From positions 1 through 45,282 of the forward strand of contig JAIBDF010000006.1 in the NCBI GenBank assembly GCA_024679535.1: a DNA stretch of 45,282 bases. The letters are read 5' to 3'. The DNA comes from Chromatiales bacterium. GTDB lineage: Bacteria; Pseudomonadota; Gammaproteobacteria; Steroidobacterales; Woeseiaceae. The translations under genes and the position numbers were made by a program. The notes beneath the pieces were generated by a model. The model did not search any database, was not told the DNA's origin, and saw only the letters and a program-made list of their open reading frames with translations. Each line of letters starts with the position of its first letter. Position 1 is the stretch's first letter. Shown piece after piece: positions 26,328 to 36,927 of this stretch.

Positions 26328-27830
26328 TTATTTCTCCCAGAAACCGGCGTTCTTGATACCGAGCTTCTTCGGGTCGAACGTATATTCCTTAACACCGGCC
26401 TTGCGCTGTGCTTCGTAGTCCTTGAGCGCCTTGAGCGCAGGGCGTCCCATAAAGAACAGGATCAGGATGCCGATGATATTCAGCCACGCCATAATGCCGA
26501 CACCGAGGTCGCCCATCGCCCAGGCCAGCGTGGCTTCACGAATCGTGCCGTAGAAAACCGACACTAACGTTACGATCTTCAGCAACGTCAGAAGCCACGG
26601 CAGATGTATCGTGCGCCGGATGTACGCGACGTTGGTTTCCGCAATGTAGTAGTAGGCGAGCAGTGTCGTAAACGAAAAGAAGAACAGCGCAATCGCTACA
26701 AACACCTTGCCAAAACCTCCCATAACGCTTTCGAGTGCCAACTGCGTAAATGCGGGAGAATTGACTTCGGTCGTCAAGGGCAGGTTCTGGATGATGACCT
26801 CGCCGCTTTCGGGGACCACGTTGTACGCGCCGGTTAACAGGATCATGAAGGCGGTCGCCGAGCAGACGAACAGGGTGTCGACGTACACGGAGAAAGATTG
26901 CACCAGGCCTTGCTGCGCCGGATGCTGGACCTCTGCTGCCGCGGCCGCATGCGGCCCGCTACCCTGGCCTGCCTCGTTCGAGTAAATACCGCGCTTGACA
27001 CCCCAGCCAATGGCTGCACCCACGCCCGCCATGGGCGTAAACGCGTCGCCCACGATCAGGGCGATGATCGAGGGTAGCTCGGTGATGTTGTAGAGGATGA
27101 TGCCGACGGCCATCAGGATGTAGCCCAGTGCCATGAAAGGCACGATGACCTGGGTCACGTGCGCGATACGCTTTACGCCGCCAAAAATGATGAAGCCGAG
27201 AACAGCGACCACAACCGTACCGGTTATGAGCTTGGTGAGTGGCACGCTGTCGCCAAGAAAGCCGATCATGGTTTCGCCGCCTATCGCGAGGTCCGACGCG
27301 TTACCAATGCTGTTTGACTGCACGCCGGGTAGCAATACGCCGCAGGCGAAGATGGTCGCGATCGCGAAGATCCAGGCGTACCACTTCTGGCCCATAGCCT
27401 TCTCTATGTAGTAGGCCGGACCGCCGCGATACTGGCCATCATCGACTTCCTTGTAAATCTGGCCAAGCGCCGATTCTATATACGCCGTAGCGGAGCCGAG
27501 GAATGCAACAACCCACATCCAGAACACGGCTCCAGGTCCGCCGAAGCCGATGGCGGCCGCAACGCCCGCGATATTACCTGTGCCGACACGGCCCGAAAGT
27601 GAGACGGCCAGAGCCTGGAATGAGGAGATTCCCCTGTCGGACTCCTTGCTGGAGAATAGCAGTCGGATCATTTCGCCGAACATGCGAACCTGCACGAATC
27701 GGGTCAGTATGGAATAGAACAGACCAGCACCGAGCGCCAGGTAAATGAGTGCCGAACTCCAGATGTAGCCGTTAAGCGTTCCGACCAGATTCGCAAAGAA
27801 CTCTGCGATGGAAGTGCCTGAATCCTGCAT
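26328..27830 (-). CDS. Alanine/sodium symporter family (AGCS) transporter
   Basis: A 500-residue inner-membrane protein with about ten to eleven helices. The family signature is clear: FQALAVSLSGRVGTGNIAGVAAAIGFGGPGAVFWMW, then YRGGPAYYIE and KRGIYSNEAGQGSGPHAAAAAEV. AGCS proteins take up alanine, glycine or D-serine with sodium. The exact amino acid is not determined. The gene is transcribed alone, convergent with lpdA and divergent from the NfeD gene. Length and motifs are normal. Confidence 0.93.
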   Translation of the reverse strand: MQDSGTSIAEFFANLVGTLNGYIWSSALIYLALGAGLFYSILTRFVQVRMFGEMIRLLFSSKESDRGISSFQALAVSLSGRVGTGNIAGVAAAIGFGGPGAVFWMWVVAFLGSATAYIESALGQIYKEVDDGQYRGGPAYYIEKAMGQKWYAWIFAIATIFACGVLLPGVQSNSIGNASDLAIGGETMIGFLGDSVPLTKLITGTVVVAVLGFIIFGGVKRIAHVTQVIVPFMALGYILMAVGIILYNITELPSIIALIVGDAFTPMAGVGAAIGWGVKRGIYSNEAGQGSGPHAAAAAEVQHPAQQGLVQSFSVYVDTLFVCSATAFMILLTGAYNVVPESGEVIIQNLPLTTEVNSPAFTQLALESVMGGFGKVFVAIALFFFSFTTLLAYYYIAETNVAYIRRTIHLPWLLTLLKIVTLVSVFYGTIREATLAWAMGDLGVGIMAWLNIIGILILFFMGRPALKALKDYEAQRKAGVKEYTFDPKKLGIKNAGFWEK

Positions 27831-27964
27831 GCCGTCCCCCCACTATTTTTGTTTGCGGCCCGCAGAATAGTACCGCATATGGGGACAGTGCGGATGGCTT
27901 TCAAGCTGCCGCTTGTTCAGGATTCGCGATATAGTGTCCGGAATTGCAGGCTTGGGAGAATGCT

Positions 27965-28396
27965 ATGACATGGTGGGGATGGATGGTTATTGGCGCAGTC
28001 TTGCTCGGTGCAGAGCTTGTTGCAATTGACCTGCAGTTTTACCTGGTCTTCCTGGGCATCTCGGCCGCACTCGTTGGTTTGGCCGGCATGCTCGGTCTGG
28101 CGATGCCTGAGTGGGCCCAGTGGGCGGCGTTCGCGACACTCTCGTTAATCTCCTTTTTTACGTTCCGCAAGAGTCTTTACGAGAAGATTCGAGGTGGAGC
28201 CGTAGGTTTCCGGGAAAACCTGTCTGGCGACAGCATCAACATCCGGGAAGACATTACGGTCGGTAGTGAATCACGGGTCGAGTTTCGTGGTACCAAGTGG
28301 ACGGTGCGTAACATTGGCAATGACACGATCAGCGCGGGATCCAGGGCGCGCGTTGTCAAAGCCGAAGGACTTACCTTGCACGTCAAAGCTGAGTAG
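27965..28396 (+). CDS. NfeD family membrane protein
   Basis: A 143-residue NfeD1b-type protein. Two hydrophobic segments cover about residues 5-68 (WMVIGAVLLGAELVAIDLQFYLVFLG, then the second pair of helices). A C-terminal OB-like beta-barrel domain (about 80-143) contains VEFRGTKWTVRN. GGGAGA seven bases upstream fixes ATG 27965. It lies 20 bp before an SPFH protein gene; NfeD and SPFH proteins act as partners in membrane microdomains. Confidence 0.9.
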   Translation: MTWWGWMVIGAVLLGAELVAIDLQFYLVFLGISAALVGLAGMLGLAMPEWAQWAAFATLSLISFFTFRKSLYEKIRGGAVGFRENLSGDSINIREDITVGSESRVEFRGTKWTVRNIGNDTISAGSRARVVKAEGLTLHVKAE

Positions 28397-28416
28397 TCGT
28401 AACGAAGGAGAGAATT

Positions 28417-29352
28417 ATGGAATCACTTATTGTTTCACTTGGGTTTGTCTTTGTTGCGATTATCATTCTGCTCAAGACGGCTGTTGTCGTCCCGCAGCAG
28501 AACGGTTTCGTCGTCGAGAGGCTTGGTAAATACAGTAAAACACTGAACGCGGGCTTTCACATTCTGATTCCTTTCCTGGAGCGCATTGCCTACAAGCACA
28601 CGCTTAAGGAACAGGCCGCGGATATCGCTGAGCAGATATGTATTACGAAAGACAATGTCCAGGTCGGTGTTGACGGCGTGCTCTATATGCAAGTTCTCGA
28701 TCCGGGGCGCGCGTCATACGGCATCGGCAATTACATGTTCGCAATCTCACAGTTGGCGCAGACGACCCTGCGTTCGGAGATCGGCAAGATCGATCTTGAT
28801 CGCACATTCGAGGAACGCGGCACGATCAATCAAAACGTGGTTGCGGAGCTCGACAAGGCATCGGACCCCTGGGGCGTTAAAGTACTGCGCTACGAAATCA
28901 AGAATATCAATCCGCCGCAGGATGTTCTGAGCGCGATGGAAAAGCAGATGCGCGCGGAACGTGAAAAGCGTGCTGTGATCCTGACCTCCGAAGGTGAACG
29001 TGACGCCAAGATCAATGAGGCCGAGGGTGAGAAACAGCGGGTGATCAAGGAATCCGAAGCTGCGAAGACCCAGCAAATAAACGAAGCTCAGGGTGAGGCG
29101 GAAGCAATTCTTGCGGTTGCCACGGCGACAGCTGAGGGCCTGCGCAGGGTGGCAAATGCTGTTATCGACCAGGGTGGTCCCGAGGCCATGCAGCTCCGTA
29201 TCGCGGAGCAGTACATTGGCGAATTCGGCAACCTGGCCAAGACCGGCAACACCTACGTCGTGCCGGCCAATCTCGGTGACTTGACCTCGATGATGGCGCT
29301 GGCGACCGATATCGCCAAAGGCAAGGGCAAGACTACAGCGCCAGCCGAGTAG
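28417..29352 (+). CDS. qmcA: SPFH/stomatin-like membrane protein (QmcA type)
   Basis: A 311-residue protein with an N-terminal membrane anchor (about residues 5-24) followed by the band-7/SPFH domain: VPQQNGFVVERLGKYSKTLNAGFHILIPFLERI, then DNVQVGVDGVLYMQVLD. A long Ala/Glu-rich coiled coil (about 170-240, AEREKRAVILTSEGERDAKIN and beyond) follows. GGAGAG precedes the ATG. Such proteins form oligomeric membrane cages that recruit or restrain proteases such as FtsH. The partner NfeD gene is directly upstream. Confidence 0.92.
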   Translation: MESLIVSLGFVFVAIIILLKTAVVVPQQNGFVVERLGKYSKTLNAGFHILIPFLERIAYKHTLKEQAADIAEQICITKDNVQVGVDGVLYMQVLDPGRASYGIGNYMFAISQLAQTTLRSEIGKIDLDRTFEERGTINQNVVAELDKASDPWGVKVLRYEIKNINPPQDVLSAMEKQMRAEREKRAVILTSEGERDAKINEAEGEKQRVIKESEAAKTQQINEAQGEAEAILAVATATAEGLRRVANAVIDQGGPEAMQLRIAEQYIGEFGNLAKTGNTYVVPANLGDLTSMMALATDIAKGKGKTTAPAE

Positions 29353-29377
29353 CAGCTGGCAGTTTTCAATGCACGCG

Positions 29378-29402
29378 TCGGTCAGGCCTTGCGCCTGACC
29401 GA
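29378..29402. terminator. Perfect 10-bp inverted repeat between qmcA and relA ends
   Basis: TCGGTCAGGC (29378-29387) and GCCTGACCGA (29393-29402) flank a 5-nt loop. It overlaps the last codons of the convergent relA gene and lies 26 bp after the qmcA stop. No T-run is present on either strand, so intrinsic termination is not certain. Confidence 0.45.
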
Positions 29403-31526
29403 TGCGACGTTGGGCAGCTGCTCGAGCTTCGTAATCACGGTGCTCAACGTCGGCAGGTCCTTAATCTCGATGCTGATGTCCATGACAACTTCCATGGACT
29501 TCCTGTCCGTGTGGCTGCTCATGTTCACGACGTTGGCATCGTCGTCAGCGAGCAAGGATGTGATATCGCGAATAAGTCCTGAGCGATCAAACGCGTGCAG
29601 GCTGAGATCAACGGGGTAAGCAGCCTCCGAGTCCGACTCTCCCCAGCCGATAGAGACAATGCGTTCGGGGTGCCGCTGGTTCAGCCCGAGAAAATTGCCA
29701 CAGTCCTGGCGGTGAATGCTGACACCGCGCCCCTGCGTGATGTAACCGACAATCGGCTCCGGCGGGACCGGTCGGCAACAGCGGGCGAAGTTACACAGCA
29801 GATCACCGACGCCGGTAACTGCCGCGGGGCCGGTATCCTCCGATTTCTTGCGAGCGCGACGCGGCCGGATGCGCTCTGAAATCTCGGTGCCCCGGATATG
29901 CTGGAGAGCCGTCGCAATGGCTGCTGACGTCAGGTCACCAGCACCCAGCGCCACACACAATGCGTCCGTGTCCTTGTGCTTCAGCTGTTTTGCAATGGCC
30001 TCTGTTGGCACGTCCCGGACATTCAGGCGACCCAATTCACGGTCCAGAACTTCGCGGCCCTGGCGCATATGCTGGTCGCGATCCTGGTGCCGAAACCAGT
30101 TGCGAACCTTGGCGCGAGCTCTGGCGCCCGCCAGGTAGCCGAGTTTCGGGCTGAGCCAGTCGCGGCTTGGCTGCGCCTGGCTGCCCGTAATGATTTCGAT
30201 CTGGTCGCCGTTTTGCACCTGGTAGGTCAGCGGTACGATGCGACCGTTGACCTTGGCACCACGGCAACGGTGACCGACCTGCGTATGAACGTGATACGCA
30301 AAGTCCAGAGGAGTGGCATACGCCGGTAACTCGACAACATCGCCCTTGGGGCTTACCGCGTAAACACGGTCTTCGAAAAAGTCGTCGCGGATCTGGTCCA
30401 GCAGGTCGGCGCCATCGTCCGCAGGTTCGAGCAGCTGGCGCAGGAAGCGGATTTTCTGATCGAAGGCAGCCGGCGCACCGCCACCTTCTTTGTAACGCCA
30501 GTGAGCGGCTACGCCGAGTTCTGCATGCTGGTGCATATCGTGGGTACGGATCTGGATTTCAACTGTCTTACGTTCCGGTCCGACGACGGCTGTATGCAGC
30601 GACTGGTAATCGTTGTCTTTGGGGTTGGCGATGTAATCGTCAAACTCGCCGGGAATGTAGGACCAGAGGTTGTGCACGATGCCGAGAGCCGCATAGCAGT
30701 CACCGACGGTATCCACCAGCAGGCGTACGGCGCGAATGTCATATAAGGCCTCAATGCCGCGATCCTTCCGCTGCATTTTGCGGTAGATACTGTAGATATG
30801 CTTCGGGCGCCCGGATATATCGGCCTTGATGCCGTCTTTGGCCAGTTCCTTATGGAGAATACGTTCGAACTCGTTGATGAAGTCAACGCGGTCGGTACGT
30901 TTTTCCCTCAGCGTTCGCGCAATCTCAGTGTACGTGTCGGGCTCGAGGTAGCGGAATGAGAGGTCTTCGAGCTCCCATTTGAGTTGCCAGACACCCAAAC
31001 GATTGGCCAGCGGTGCATATATTTCACGCGTTTCGAGGGCAAGTGCCTGCTGCGCGGCCTCGTCCGAATTCTTTGCCTGGCGCAGTCGGTGTAGCTGGTC
31101 TGCAATGCGTACGAGTACCAGTCGTACATCAGAGACCACAGCCAGCAGCATCTTGCGCAGGGCCTCGGATTGTTGCACGGCGAGCGCTTCTCCTGGCTGC
31201 CAGTGGTCGGGCAGAGAGAACTGGTCAAGCTGTTGAAGTCCGATAACAAATCGAGAAACATCCTTTAGCACCTTGTTTTGTAAAGAATTACTGCTGATCA
31301 ATTCGTCGCGATATGCCGGATAGGCATAGACCGCTGCCAGTATCGGCTGCGGCAGGCCCAGTGGTGCCACGATTGCGGCGATGGCGCGTCCTTCCGCGAT
31401 ACACGTATCGCGGCCATCGCTGCTGGGAAGGGCTTCAAGAAACGCGCAGACAGCATTAACGCCATCGGCATTCTCGTCGACAGTGCGGGTATCGGGGGCA
31501 GGGATTTCAGCGTCTTTGGCTGACAT
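29382..31526 (-). CDS. relA: RelA-type (p)ppGpp synthetase
   Basis: RelA makes (p)ppGpp when uncharged tRNA enters the ribosomal A site. The 714-residue protein lacks the HDxxED hydrolase motif in its N-terminal domain, so it should not hydrolyse ppGpp. The synthetase domain has [23 protein letters not shown] and [25 protein letters not shown] domain, a zinc-finger region with [14 protein letters not shown] and HRQDC, and a C-terminal ACT domain (from about 645) follow. ATG 31526 is preferred; upstream in-frame codons at 31574 and 31622 would run into the yebC promoter. It is divergent from yebC. Confidence 0.95.
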   Translation of the reverse strand: MSAKDAEIPAPDTRTVDENADGVNAVCAFLEALPSSDGRDTCIAEGRAIAAIVAPLGLPQPILAAVYAYPAYRDELISSNSLQNKVLKDVSRFVIGLQQLDQFSLPDHWQPGEALAVQQSEALRKMLLAVVSDVRLVLVRIADQLHRLRQAKNSDEAAQQALALETREIYAPLANRLGVWQLKWELEDLSFRYLEPDTYTEIARTLREKRTDRVDFINEFERILHKELAKDGIKADISGRPKHIYSIYRKMQRKDRGIEALYDIRAVRLLVDTVGDCYAALGIVHNLWSYIPGEFDDYIANPKDNDYQSLHTAVVGPERKTVEIQIRTHDMHQHAELGVAAHWRYKEGGGAPAAFDQKIRFLRQLLEPADDGADLLDQIRDDFFEDRVYAVSPKGDVVELPAYATPLDFAYHVHTQVGHRCRGAKVNGRIVPLTYQVQNGDQIEIITGSQAQPSRDWLSPKLGYLAGARARAKVRNWFRHQDRDQHMRQGREVLDRELGRLNVRDVPTEAIAKQLKHKDTDALCVALGAGDLTSAAIATALQHIRGTEISERIRPRRARKKSEDTGPAAVTGVGDLLCNFARCCRPVPPEPIVGYITQGRGVSIHRQDCGNFLGLNQRHPERIVSIGWGESDSEAAYPVDLSLHAFDRSGLIRDITSLLADDDANVVNMSSHTDRKSMEVVMDISIEIKDLPTLSTVITKLEQLPNVASVRRKA

Positions 31527-31639
31527 GCGGATCAGATCTTCTTGTGTGCCGTTCGCGGGATTTCCCGTTATCATACGCGCAGTTTCGGCAAGGCAAACCA
31601 GTCGAGACCGATACTTGGACAAATTACAAGCAGGAAACC

Positions 31640-32383
31640 ATGGCAGGACATAGTAAGTGGGCGAATATTCAGCACCGCAAGGGCGCCCAGGACAAGAAGC
31701 GCGGCAAGCTTTTCACCAAGCTGATTCGCGAAATAACCGTTGCGGCCAAGATGGGCGGCAGCGATATGGACGCTAATCCGCGCCTGCGGCTGGCCGTCGA
31801 TAAGGCGAAGTCCCAGTCGATGCCGAAAGACAACATCGATCGTGCGGTCAAACGTGGCGCCGGTGAAATGGATGGCGAGGACTTTTTCGAAATTCGCTAT
31901 GAGGGTTATGGCCCTGGCGGCACGGCGGTCATGGTGGATTGCCTGACGGACAACCGGAACCGGACCGTGGCTGAGGTGCGTCATGCCTTCACCAAGTTTG
32001 GTGGCAACCTCGGCGCCGACGGCTCGGTGAGCTACCTCTTCAATCAGGTCGGGCAGCTGTTATTCCCGGCAGGCGTGGATGAGGACGTCGTCATGGAAGC
32101 CGCGATTGACGCGGGTGCCGAGGATGTTATCCCGGATGACGACGGATCGATTGAGGTTCTGACTTCCCCGAACGACTTCGAGCAGGTCCGTGACGCGATG
32201 ATCACTGCAGGCATGGAGGCTGAAGATGCGCAGATTACGATGCGCGCTTCCACGAGCGCCGAACTTGGCGTCAAGGAGGCAGGATCAATGATCAAGATGC
32301 TCGAGTTGCTCGAGGATCTCGACGATGTGCAGGAAGTCTACTCAAACGCTGACATCAGCGAAGACATACTGGCCCAGATTTGA
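31640..32383 (+). CDS. yebC: YebC/PmpR family protein
   Basis: A 247-residue YebC-type protein starting [20 protein letters not shown], the invariant family N-terminus. It includes the [25 protein letters not shown] region and the acidic second domain. Members act as transcriptional regulators or, as shown recently for some homologues, help ribosomes through polyproline stretches. GGAAA precedes ATG 31640. It overlaps the TTG start of ruvC by four bases and so begins the long ruv-tol chain. Confidence 0.96.
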   Translation: MAGHSKWANIQHRKGAQDKKRGKLFTKLIREITVAAKMGGSDMDANPRLRLAVDKAKSQSMPKDNIDRAVKRGAGEMDGEDFFEIRYEGYGPGGTAVMVDCLTDNRNRTVAEVRHAFTKFGGNLGADGSVSYLFNQVGQLLFPAGVDEDVVMEAAIDAGAEDVIPDDDGSIEVLTSPNDFEQVRDAMITAGMEAEDAQITMRASTSAELGVKEAGSMIKMLELLEDLDDVQEVYSNADISEDILAQI

Positions 32384-32901
32384 CCGACCAACGACGCATA
32401 CTCGGCATTGACCCAGGCTCACGCCTGACCGGGTTCGGCGTCCTCGATTTCCAGGGCGACACCCCGTCCTATGTCACCAGTGGCACGATCAAAAGCCTCG
32501 ACGGTGGCTTTGCCGACCGGCTACGCCAGATTTTCGAGTCCGTCGGAGGCATCGTCGCGGAGTACCAACCGGATATCGTCGCGATTGAGAGCGTCTTCAT
32601 GCATAAGAACGCCGGCAGTGCACTGAAACTTGGCCACGCGCGTTCTGCGGCCCTGTGTGCCACATTTGAGTATGACGTCGAGGTGTTCGAGTACGCGCCG
32701 CGAGAAATCAAGCAGGCGGTTGTCGGTACAGGGGCCGCGACCAAGGAACAGGTTCAGCACATGGTGGTTTCGATATTGCGGCTGGGTGGCGCGCCCGCGC
32801 CGGATGCTGCCGACGCGCTCGCGGCTGCACTGTGTCACGGCAACCAGCGCCGTATGCACGCTCAGCTCGGCACCGGCAACCGTATAGCGGGGCTCAGATG
32901 A
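32380..32901 (+). CDS. ruvC: Holliday junction endonuclease RuvC
   Basis: RuvC cuts Holliday junctions symmetrically within the RuvABC resolvasome. The 173-residue protein has the catalytic acidic residues in GIDPGS (N-terminus), [25 protein letters not shown], and [15 protein letters not shown] at the C-terminus. It begins with a TTG that overlaps the yebC stop (TTGA); no ATG is available without losing the active-site strand. It overlaps ruvA by ATGA. Confidence 0.96.
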   Translation: MTDQRRILGIDPGSRLTGFGVLDFQGDTPSYVTSGTIKSLDGGFADRLRQIFESVGGIVAEYQPDIVAIESVFMHKNAGSALKLGHARSAALCATFEYDVEVFEYAPREIKQAVVGTGAATKEQVQHMVVSILRLGGAPAPDAADALAAALCHGNQRRMHAQLGTGNRIAGLR

Positions 32902-33488
32902 TTGGTTCCCTGCGTGGCCGCCTCGCGGCAAAGCACGCACCCCACATCATCCTGGAGTGCAACGGGGTGGGCTATGAGGTCGAGACACCGATGTCCACCT
33001 TCCTCGACCTGCCCGCAACCGGCGCTGAGTTGTTCCTGCACACGCATCTGCTGGTGCGCGAAGACGCACAAATCCTGTACGGATTTGCGACCGACGATGA
33101 GCGCTCGCTGTTTCGCACGCTGCTAAAGGTGAACCGTGTCGGCGCCAAGATGGCGCTCGGCGTGCTGTCAGCGATGACCGCGAGTGACTTCCGCCGCTGT
33201 GTCGAGTACGAGGACTCAGCGACACTTTCCAAGGTGCCCGGGATCGGCAAGAAGACCGCGGAACGCCTGATCATGGAAATGCGCGACAAGGTCGACCAGG
33301 TTGGTGCGCCGACATTGCCCGGCCAGACTGTCAGCGTCGAGGCCAGCGCACGATCCGAGGCCTTCGACGCACTCGTTGCACTCGGCTACAAGGCGAACGA
33401 AGTGAACAAACTGCTCGGCAAACTCGATATCGAGAACGATTCGGCTGAGGGCATCATTCGAAAAGCACTTAAACAGGCGGCCCTGTAA
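32898..33488 (+). CDS. ruvA: Holliday junction branch migration protein RuvA
   Basis: RuvA tetramers bind Holliday junctions and load RuvB. The 196-residue protein starts [20 protein letters not shown] with the OB domain. It then has two helix-hairpin-helix motifs ([17 protein letters not shown] and [22 protein letters not shown]) and a C-terminal RuvB-binding domain ([17 protein letters not shown]). A start 66 bp upstream would lie inside ruvC, so ATG 32898 is chosen. The stop shares one base with the ruvB start. Confidence 0.97.
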   Translation: MIGSLRGRLAAKHAPHIILECNGVGYEVETPMSTFLDLPATGAELFLHTHLLVREDAQILYGFATDDERSLFRTLLKVNRVGAKMALGVLSAMTASDFRRCVEYEDSATLSKVPGIGKKTAERLIMEMRDKVDQVGAPTLPGQTVSVEASARSEAFDALVALGYKANEVNKLLGKLDIENDSAEGIIRKALKQAAL

Positions 33489-34534
33489 TGGCGAATGTGG
33501 AGCACGATCGGCTGACGACAGCCGAGTCGGTCGCAGATGACAAGGCATTCGATCGCGCGATTCGACCAAAACAGCTTAAGGATTACGTCGGACAGCCGGG
33601 CGTCAAGCAGCAGATGAGTATTTTCATCGAGGCTGCACGTCGCCGCAGCGAAGCGCTGGACCATGTCCTGATTTTTGGCCCGCCCGGCCTTGGCAAGACC
33701 ACGCTCGCGCACATAGTTGCGAATGAAATGGGCGTGAGTCTGCGGCAGACATCGGGTCCGGTACTGGAGCGGCCTGGCGATCTCGCAGCAATCCTGACCA
33801 ACCTCGAGCCGAACGACGTGCTGTTCGTCGATGAGATTCATCGCCTGAGTCCTGTGGTCGAAGAAGTACTGTATCCGGCCATGGAGGACTTCCAGCTCGA
33901 CATCATGATTGGTGAGGGGCCTGCCGCACGCTCGATCAAGCTCGACCTGCCGCCGTTTACGCTGGTCGGCGCGACGACCCGTGCGGGCTTGCTGACATCA
34001 CCACTGCGTGACCGATTCGGCATTGTGCAGCGTCTCGAGTTCTACGGCGCGGATGATCTTGAGGCGATAGCGCGACGATCCGCCGGAATCCTGAATCTGC
34101 CTATAGAGGATGAAGGTGCGATCTCGATCGCAACGCGTTCGCGAGGCACGCCGCGTATTGCGAACAGGTTACTGCGGCGCGTGAGGGATTTTGCCGAGGT
34201 AGAAGGCGATGGTGTGGTGACAGGGGCTATCGCAGCCAGCGCAATGGATGTGCTGCAGGTGGATCCGCACGGCTTTGATGCCATGGATCGACGCCTGCTC
34301 AAAACGATTATTGAGAAGTTCGATGGTGGTCCGGTGGGGGTCGAAAGCCTCGCCGCGGCGATTGGCGAGGAGCGCGGCACGATCGAAGATGTGGTGGAAC
34401 CCTACCTGATTCAACAGGGCTTTATGATGCGTACCTCGCGCGGCCGCGTCGCTACTAAGAACGCCTATCTGCATTTCGGTCTGACCCCGCCACAGCCGGC
34501 GGGAACCGCGGAGCTACCGTTCAGCGATGACTGA
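33488..34534 (+). CDS. ruvB: Holliday junction branch migration helicase RuvB
   Basis: RuvB is the AAA+ motor that pulls DNA through the RuvA-bound junction. The 348-residue protein has Walker [10 protein letters not shown] (64-72), Walker B FVDEIHRL, sensor 1 VGATTRAG and a C-terminal winged helix ending in the [16 protein letters not shown] region. These match the family in full. It overlaps ruvA by one base and ybgC by eight bases. Confidence 0.98.
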   Translation: MANVEHDRLTTAESVADDKAFDRAIRPKQLKDYVGQPGVKQQMSIFIEAARRRSEALDHVLIFGPPGLGKTTLAHIVANEMGVSLRQTSGPVLERPGDLAAILTNLEPNDVLFVDEIHRLSPVVEEVLYPAMEDFQLDIMIGEGPAARSIKLDLPPFTLVGATTRAGLLTSPLRDRFGIVQRLEFYGADDLEAIARRSAGILNLPIEDEGAISIATRSRGTPRIANRLLRRVRDFAEVEGDGVVTGAIAASAMDVLQVDPHGFDAMDRRLLKTIIEKFDGGPVGVESLAAAIGEERGTIEDVVEPYLIQQGFMMRTSRGRVATKNAYLHFGLTPPQPAGTAELPFSDD

Positions 34535-34943
34535 GGCCAAACCCTTTGAGCTGCCCATTCGCGTTTATTATGAAGACACGGACGCGCAGGGTGTTGTGTA
34601 TTACGCCAACTACTTTCGCTTCATGGAACGCGCACGAACTGAGTGGTTGCGCTCGCTTGGTGTCGATATGGTCAGGTTGCAGGAGGAGGAGCGACGTATT
34701 TTTGTGGTGGCTGAGGTGCAAGCAAAATTTCACGCGCCGGCACGCCTGAGTGAGAGACTTATTGTGACCGCCGAATTGAAGGGCCTGACCCGGGTGTCAT
34801 TCGACATCGAACAAAAAATTTATCGAAACAGCACTGACGGCGACCTGCTGATCAGCGGCATCGTCAAGGCAGCCTATCTGGACGCCGATTCGATGCGGCC
34901 GAAACGCGTGCCGCCGTCCTTATTTGGGGAATACCAATCATGA
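34527..34943 (+). CDS. ybgC: Tol-Pal-associated acyl-CoA thioesterase YbgC
   Basis: A 138-residue 4-hydroxybenzoyl-CoA-type hot-dog thioesterase. [29 protein letters not shown] carries the catalytic aspartate and the conserved tyrosines. YbgC associates with phospholipid synthesis and the Tol-Pal system. The ATG overlaps the 3' end of ruvB and the stop overlaps tolQ (ATGA), joining the recombination and envelope genes in one transcript. Confidence 0.95.
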   Translation: MTEAKPFELPIRVYYEDTDAQGVVYYANYFRFMERARTEWLRSLGVDMVRLQEEERRIFVVAEVQAKFHAPARLSERLIVTAELKGLTRVSFDIEQKIYRNSTDGDLLISGIVKAAYLDADSMRPKRVPPSLFGEYQS

Positions 34944-35626
34944 CTGCAGATCTGACCGTTGTTAGTTTGCTATTAGGGGCAAGTTTGCCGGTGAAGATCG
35001 TGATGTTGATGTTGATTGCGGCATCACTGGTCTCATGGAGCATTATCTTCACGAAACGGCGCCTGATCCGTCGCACGCAGGAAGCGTCGGATGAATTCGA
35101 AGCGGCGTTCTGGTCGGGCGGCGACCTCAATACGCTGTACCAGAGTGCGGCCAGAGCCAAAGGTGGCAGCATCGGTATGGCCAGCATTTTCGAGTCCGGG
35201 TTCCGCGAGTTCAACCGAGCCTTGCAGGCGGGCGGCGACACGCCGAACAAGGTTATTGAGGAATGCCGCCGCGCGATGCGTGTTGCACAGATGCGGGAGG
35301 TCGACCGGCTTGAGCAGAATCTCGCGACGCTTGCGACCATTGGCTCGACCAGCCCGTACGTCGGCCTGTTTGGCACCGTGTGGGGCATCATGGTGGCGTT
35401 TATCCAGATCGGCAGCCAGCAGACTGCAACGCTGGCCGTTGTCGCGCCGCCAATCGCGGAAGCACTGATCGCAACCGCCATGGGATTATTTGCTGCGATT
35501 CCTGCCGTCATTGCGTACAACCGCTATGCGGACAAGGTCGTCCGACTCGAATACCGTTACGACGGCTTTACGGAAGAATTCTCGAGCATTCTGCACCGGC
35601 ACGCGCGCGCCAAGCTGGGGGTCTGA
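34940..35626 (+). CDS. tolQ: Tol-Pal motor protein TolQ
   Basis: TolQ is the ExbB/MotA-like channel subunit that, with TolR, uses proton motive force to power outer-membrane constriction. The 228-residue protein has three transmembrane segments: about 15-37, 135-160 and 170-192. The conserved ATIGSTSPYVGLFGTVWGIMVAF precedes helix 3. Length and topology are those of the family. It is followed by tolR after one base. Confidence 0.96.
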   Translation: MTADLTVVSLLLGASLPVKIVMLMLIAASLVSWSIIFTKRRLIRRTQEASDEFEAAFWSGGDLNTLYQSAARAKGGSIGMASIFESGFREFNRALQAGGDTPNKVIEECRRAMRVAQMREVDRLEQNLATLATIGSTSPYVGLFGTVWGIMVAFIQIGSQQTATLAVVAPPIAEALIATAMGLFAAIPAVIAYNRYADKVVRLEYRYDGFTEEFSSILHRHARAKLGV

Positions 35627-35627
35627 C

Positions 35628-36071
35628 ATGCCTACTGCACTGAAGAAACGTAAGCTGATGGCCGAGATCAACGTGGTGCCGTATATCGACGTTATGCTGG
35701 TGCTACTCGTGATCTTCATGGTCACGGCTCCATTGTTGACCCAGGGAATAGAGGTTGAGTTGCCGAAAGCCAATGCGGAGCCGATTGAATCGGTTCCGGA
35801 TCACGAGCCTCTGGTACTCAGCGTTGATGCCGAGGGCAACCTATTCATCAACGCCGGGGATGATGAGGACAAGCCGTCGTCCGGCCAGAAAATTGTCACG
35901 ATCGTATCGGTGATTCTTGGGGAAAAACCGGAGACGCCCGTGTTCGTGAAAGCCGACCGTGCGGTTCCCTACGGCAATGTTGTCGGCGCGATGGTGGTGT
36001 TGCAGGAGGCCGGCGCGCAGAATATTGGCTTTGTGACCGATCCTCTGGATACCTACCCGATACCGGAGTAA
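35628..36071 (+). CDS. tolR: Tol-Pal motor protein TolR
   Basis: TolR is the ExbD/MotB-like partner of TolQ. The 147-residue protein starts MPTALKKRKLMAEINVVPYI. One helix follows with the proton-carrying aspartate in YIDVMLVLLVIFMV. The periplasmic domain includes VFVKADRAVPYGNVVGAMVVLQEAG. ATG 35628 is chosen because it matches the family start; a longer frame would overlap tolQ by over 130 bp. Confidence 0.96.
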   Translation: MPTALKKRKLMAEINVVPYIDVMLVLLVIFMVTAPLLTQGIEVELPKANAEPIESVPDHEPLVLSVDAEGNLFINAGDDEDKPSSGQKIVTIVSVILGEKPETPVFVKADRAVPYGNVVGAMVVLQEAGAQNIGFVTDPLDTYPIPE

Positions 36072-36079
36072 GTCGCAGC

Positions 36080-36910
36080 GTGAGTCGCGATAGCAAAAAC
36101 CTGGGACCCGTGGGCATGGCGTTTGCCCTGCACATCGTTATTTTCGGATCGATGGTGATGGCGTTCGACTATGCGCGTCCCGTGCCATTCACGCCGCTTG
36201 CGGTGCAGGCCACCCTCGTACAGGAAATTCCCGATACGGCACCGTTGCCGCCGCCCAGGGCCGAGCCTGAACCTGAGCCTGAGCCCGTCATCGAGCAACC
36301 GGAGCCGGAGCCCGACAACAGCGAGGAGCTAAGACGCGAGGCCGAGGAGGAAAAACGCCGGCAGGATGCGTTACTCGAACAGAAGCGCCTGGACGAGCTC
36401 AAGAAGCAGGAGGACGCTGAACGCAAGCAGCGCGAGCGCGACGAAGCCGAGCGCAAGAAACGCGAAGAAGAGGAGAAGGAGCGCAAACGGCAGGAGGCGG
36501 AGCGCAAGCGCCAGGAAGACATCCAGCGACAGCGCGAGGAAAACGCCCGTCTGGAACGCGAACTGGAAAACGAGTTCCGTGCCCAGCAAATCGAGGACGA
36601 GGAGCGCCGGCTGGCCAAGCGTGGTTCACCGGCGATGGCTGTGTACGAGGCGACAATACGCCAGAAGATCCAGCGCAACTGGTCTGTACCTGCGAGTATG
36701 GGAGATGACGTAGTGTGCGTCGTCAATGTACGGCAGGTTCCGGGCGGCGAAGTCATTGCGGTTAATATTGTGCGCTGTAACGGCGACGATGCCGTGCGGC
36801 GCTCCATAGAGGCGGCAATCTACCGAGCTTCGCCATTGCCTGAACCATCTGATCCGGAGCTGTTCGTCCGCGATCTTGAACTAACCATGCGGCCTGTGTC
36901 TGAATACTGA
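36080..36910 (+). CDS. tolA: Cell envelope integrity protein TolA
   Basis: TolA links the inner-membrane TolQR motor to TolB-Pal in the periplasm. The 276-residue protein has an N-terminal anchor (about 10-32) and a Pro/Glu-rich segment. A very long charged coiled coil (about 75-185, rich in Lys, Arg, Glu and Gln) follows, then a globular C-terminal domain (RQKIQRNWSVP, then VVNVRQVPGGEV). It starts at GTG 36080 with GGAG ten bases upstream. It is shorter than E. coli TolA, mainly in the helical domain. Confidence 0.94.
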   Translation: MSRDSKNLGPVGMAFALHIVIFGSMVMAFDYARPVPFTPLAVQATLVQEIPDTAPLPPPRAEPEPEPEPVIEQPEPEPDNSEELRREAEEEKRRQDALLEQKRLDELKKQEDAERKQRERDEAERKKREEEEKERKRQEAERKRQEDIQRQREENARLERELENEFRAQQIEDEERRLAKRGSPAMAVYEATIRQKIQRNWSVPASMGDDVVCVVNVRQVPGGEVIAVNIVRCNGDDAVRRSIEAAIYRASPLPEPSDPELFVRDLELTMRPVSEY

Positions 36911-36927
36911 CAAACCATGAGGTAATC

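Noticed and set aside
31527..31622. N-terminal extension of relA to 31622
   Set aside because: The extra residues lack similarity to RelA and would place the start within 20 bp of the divergent yebC start; ATG 31526 fits the family better.
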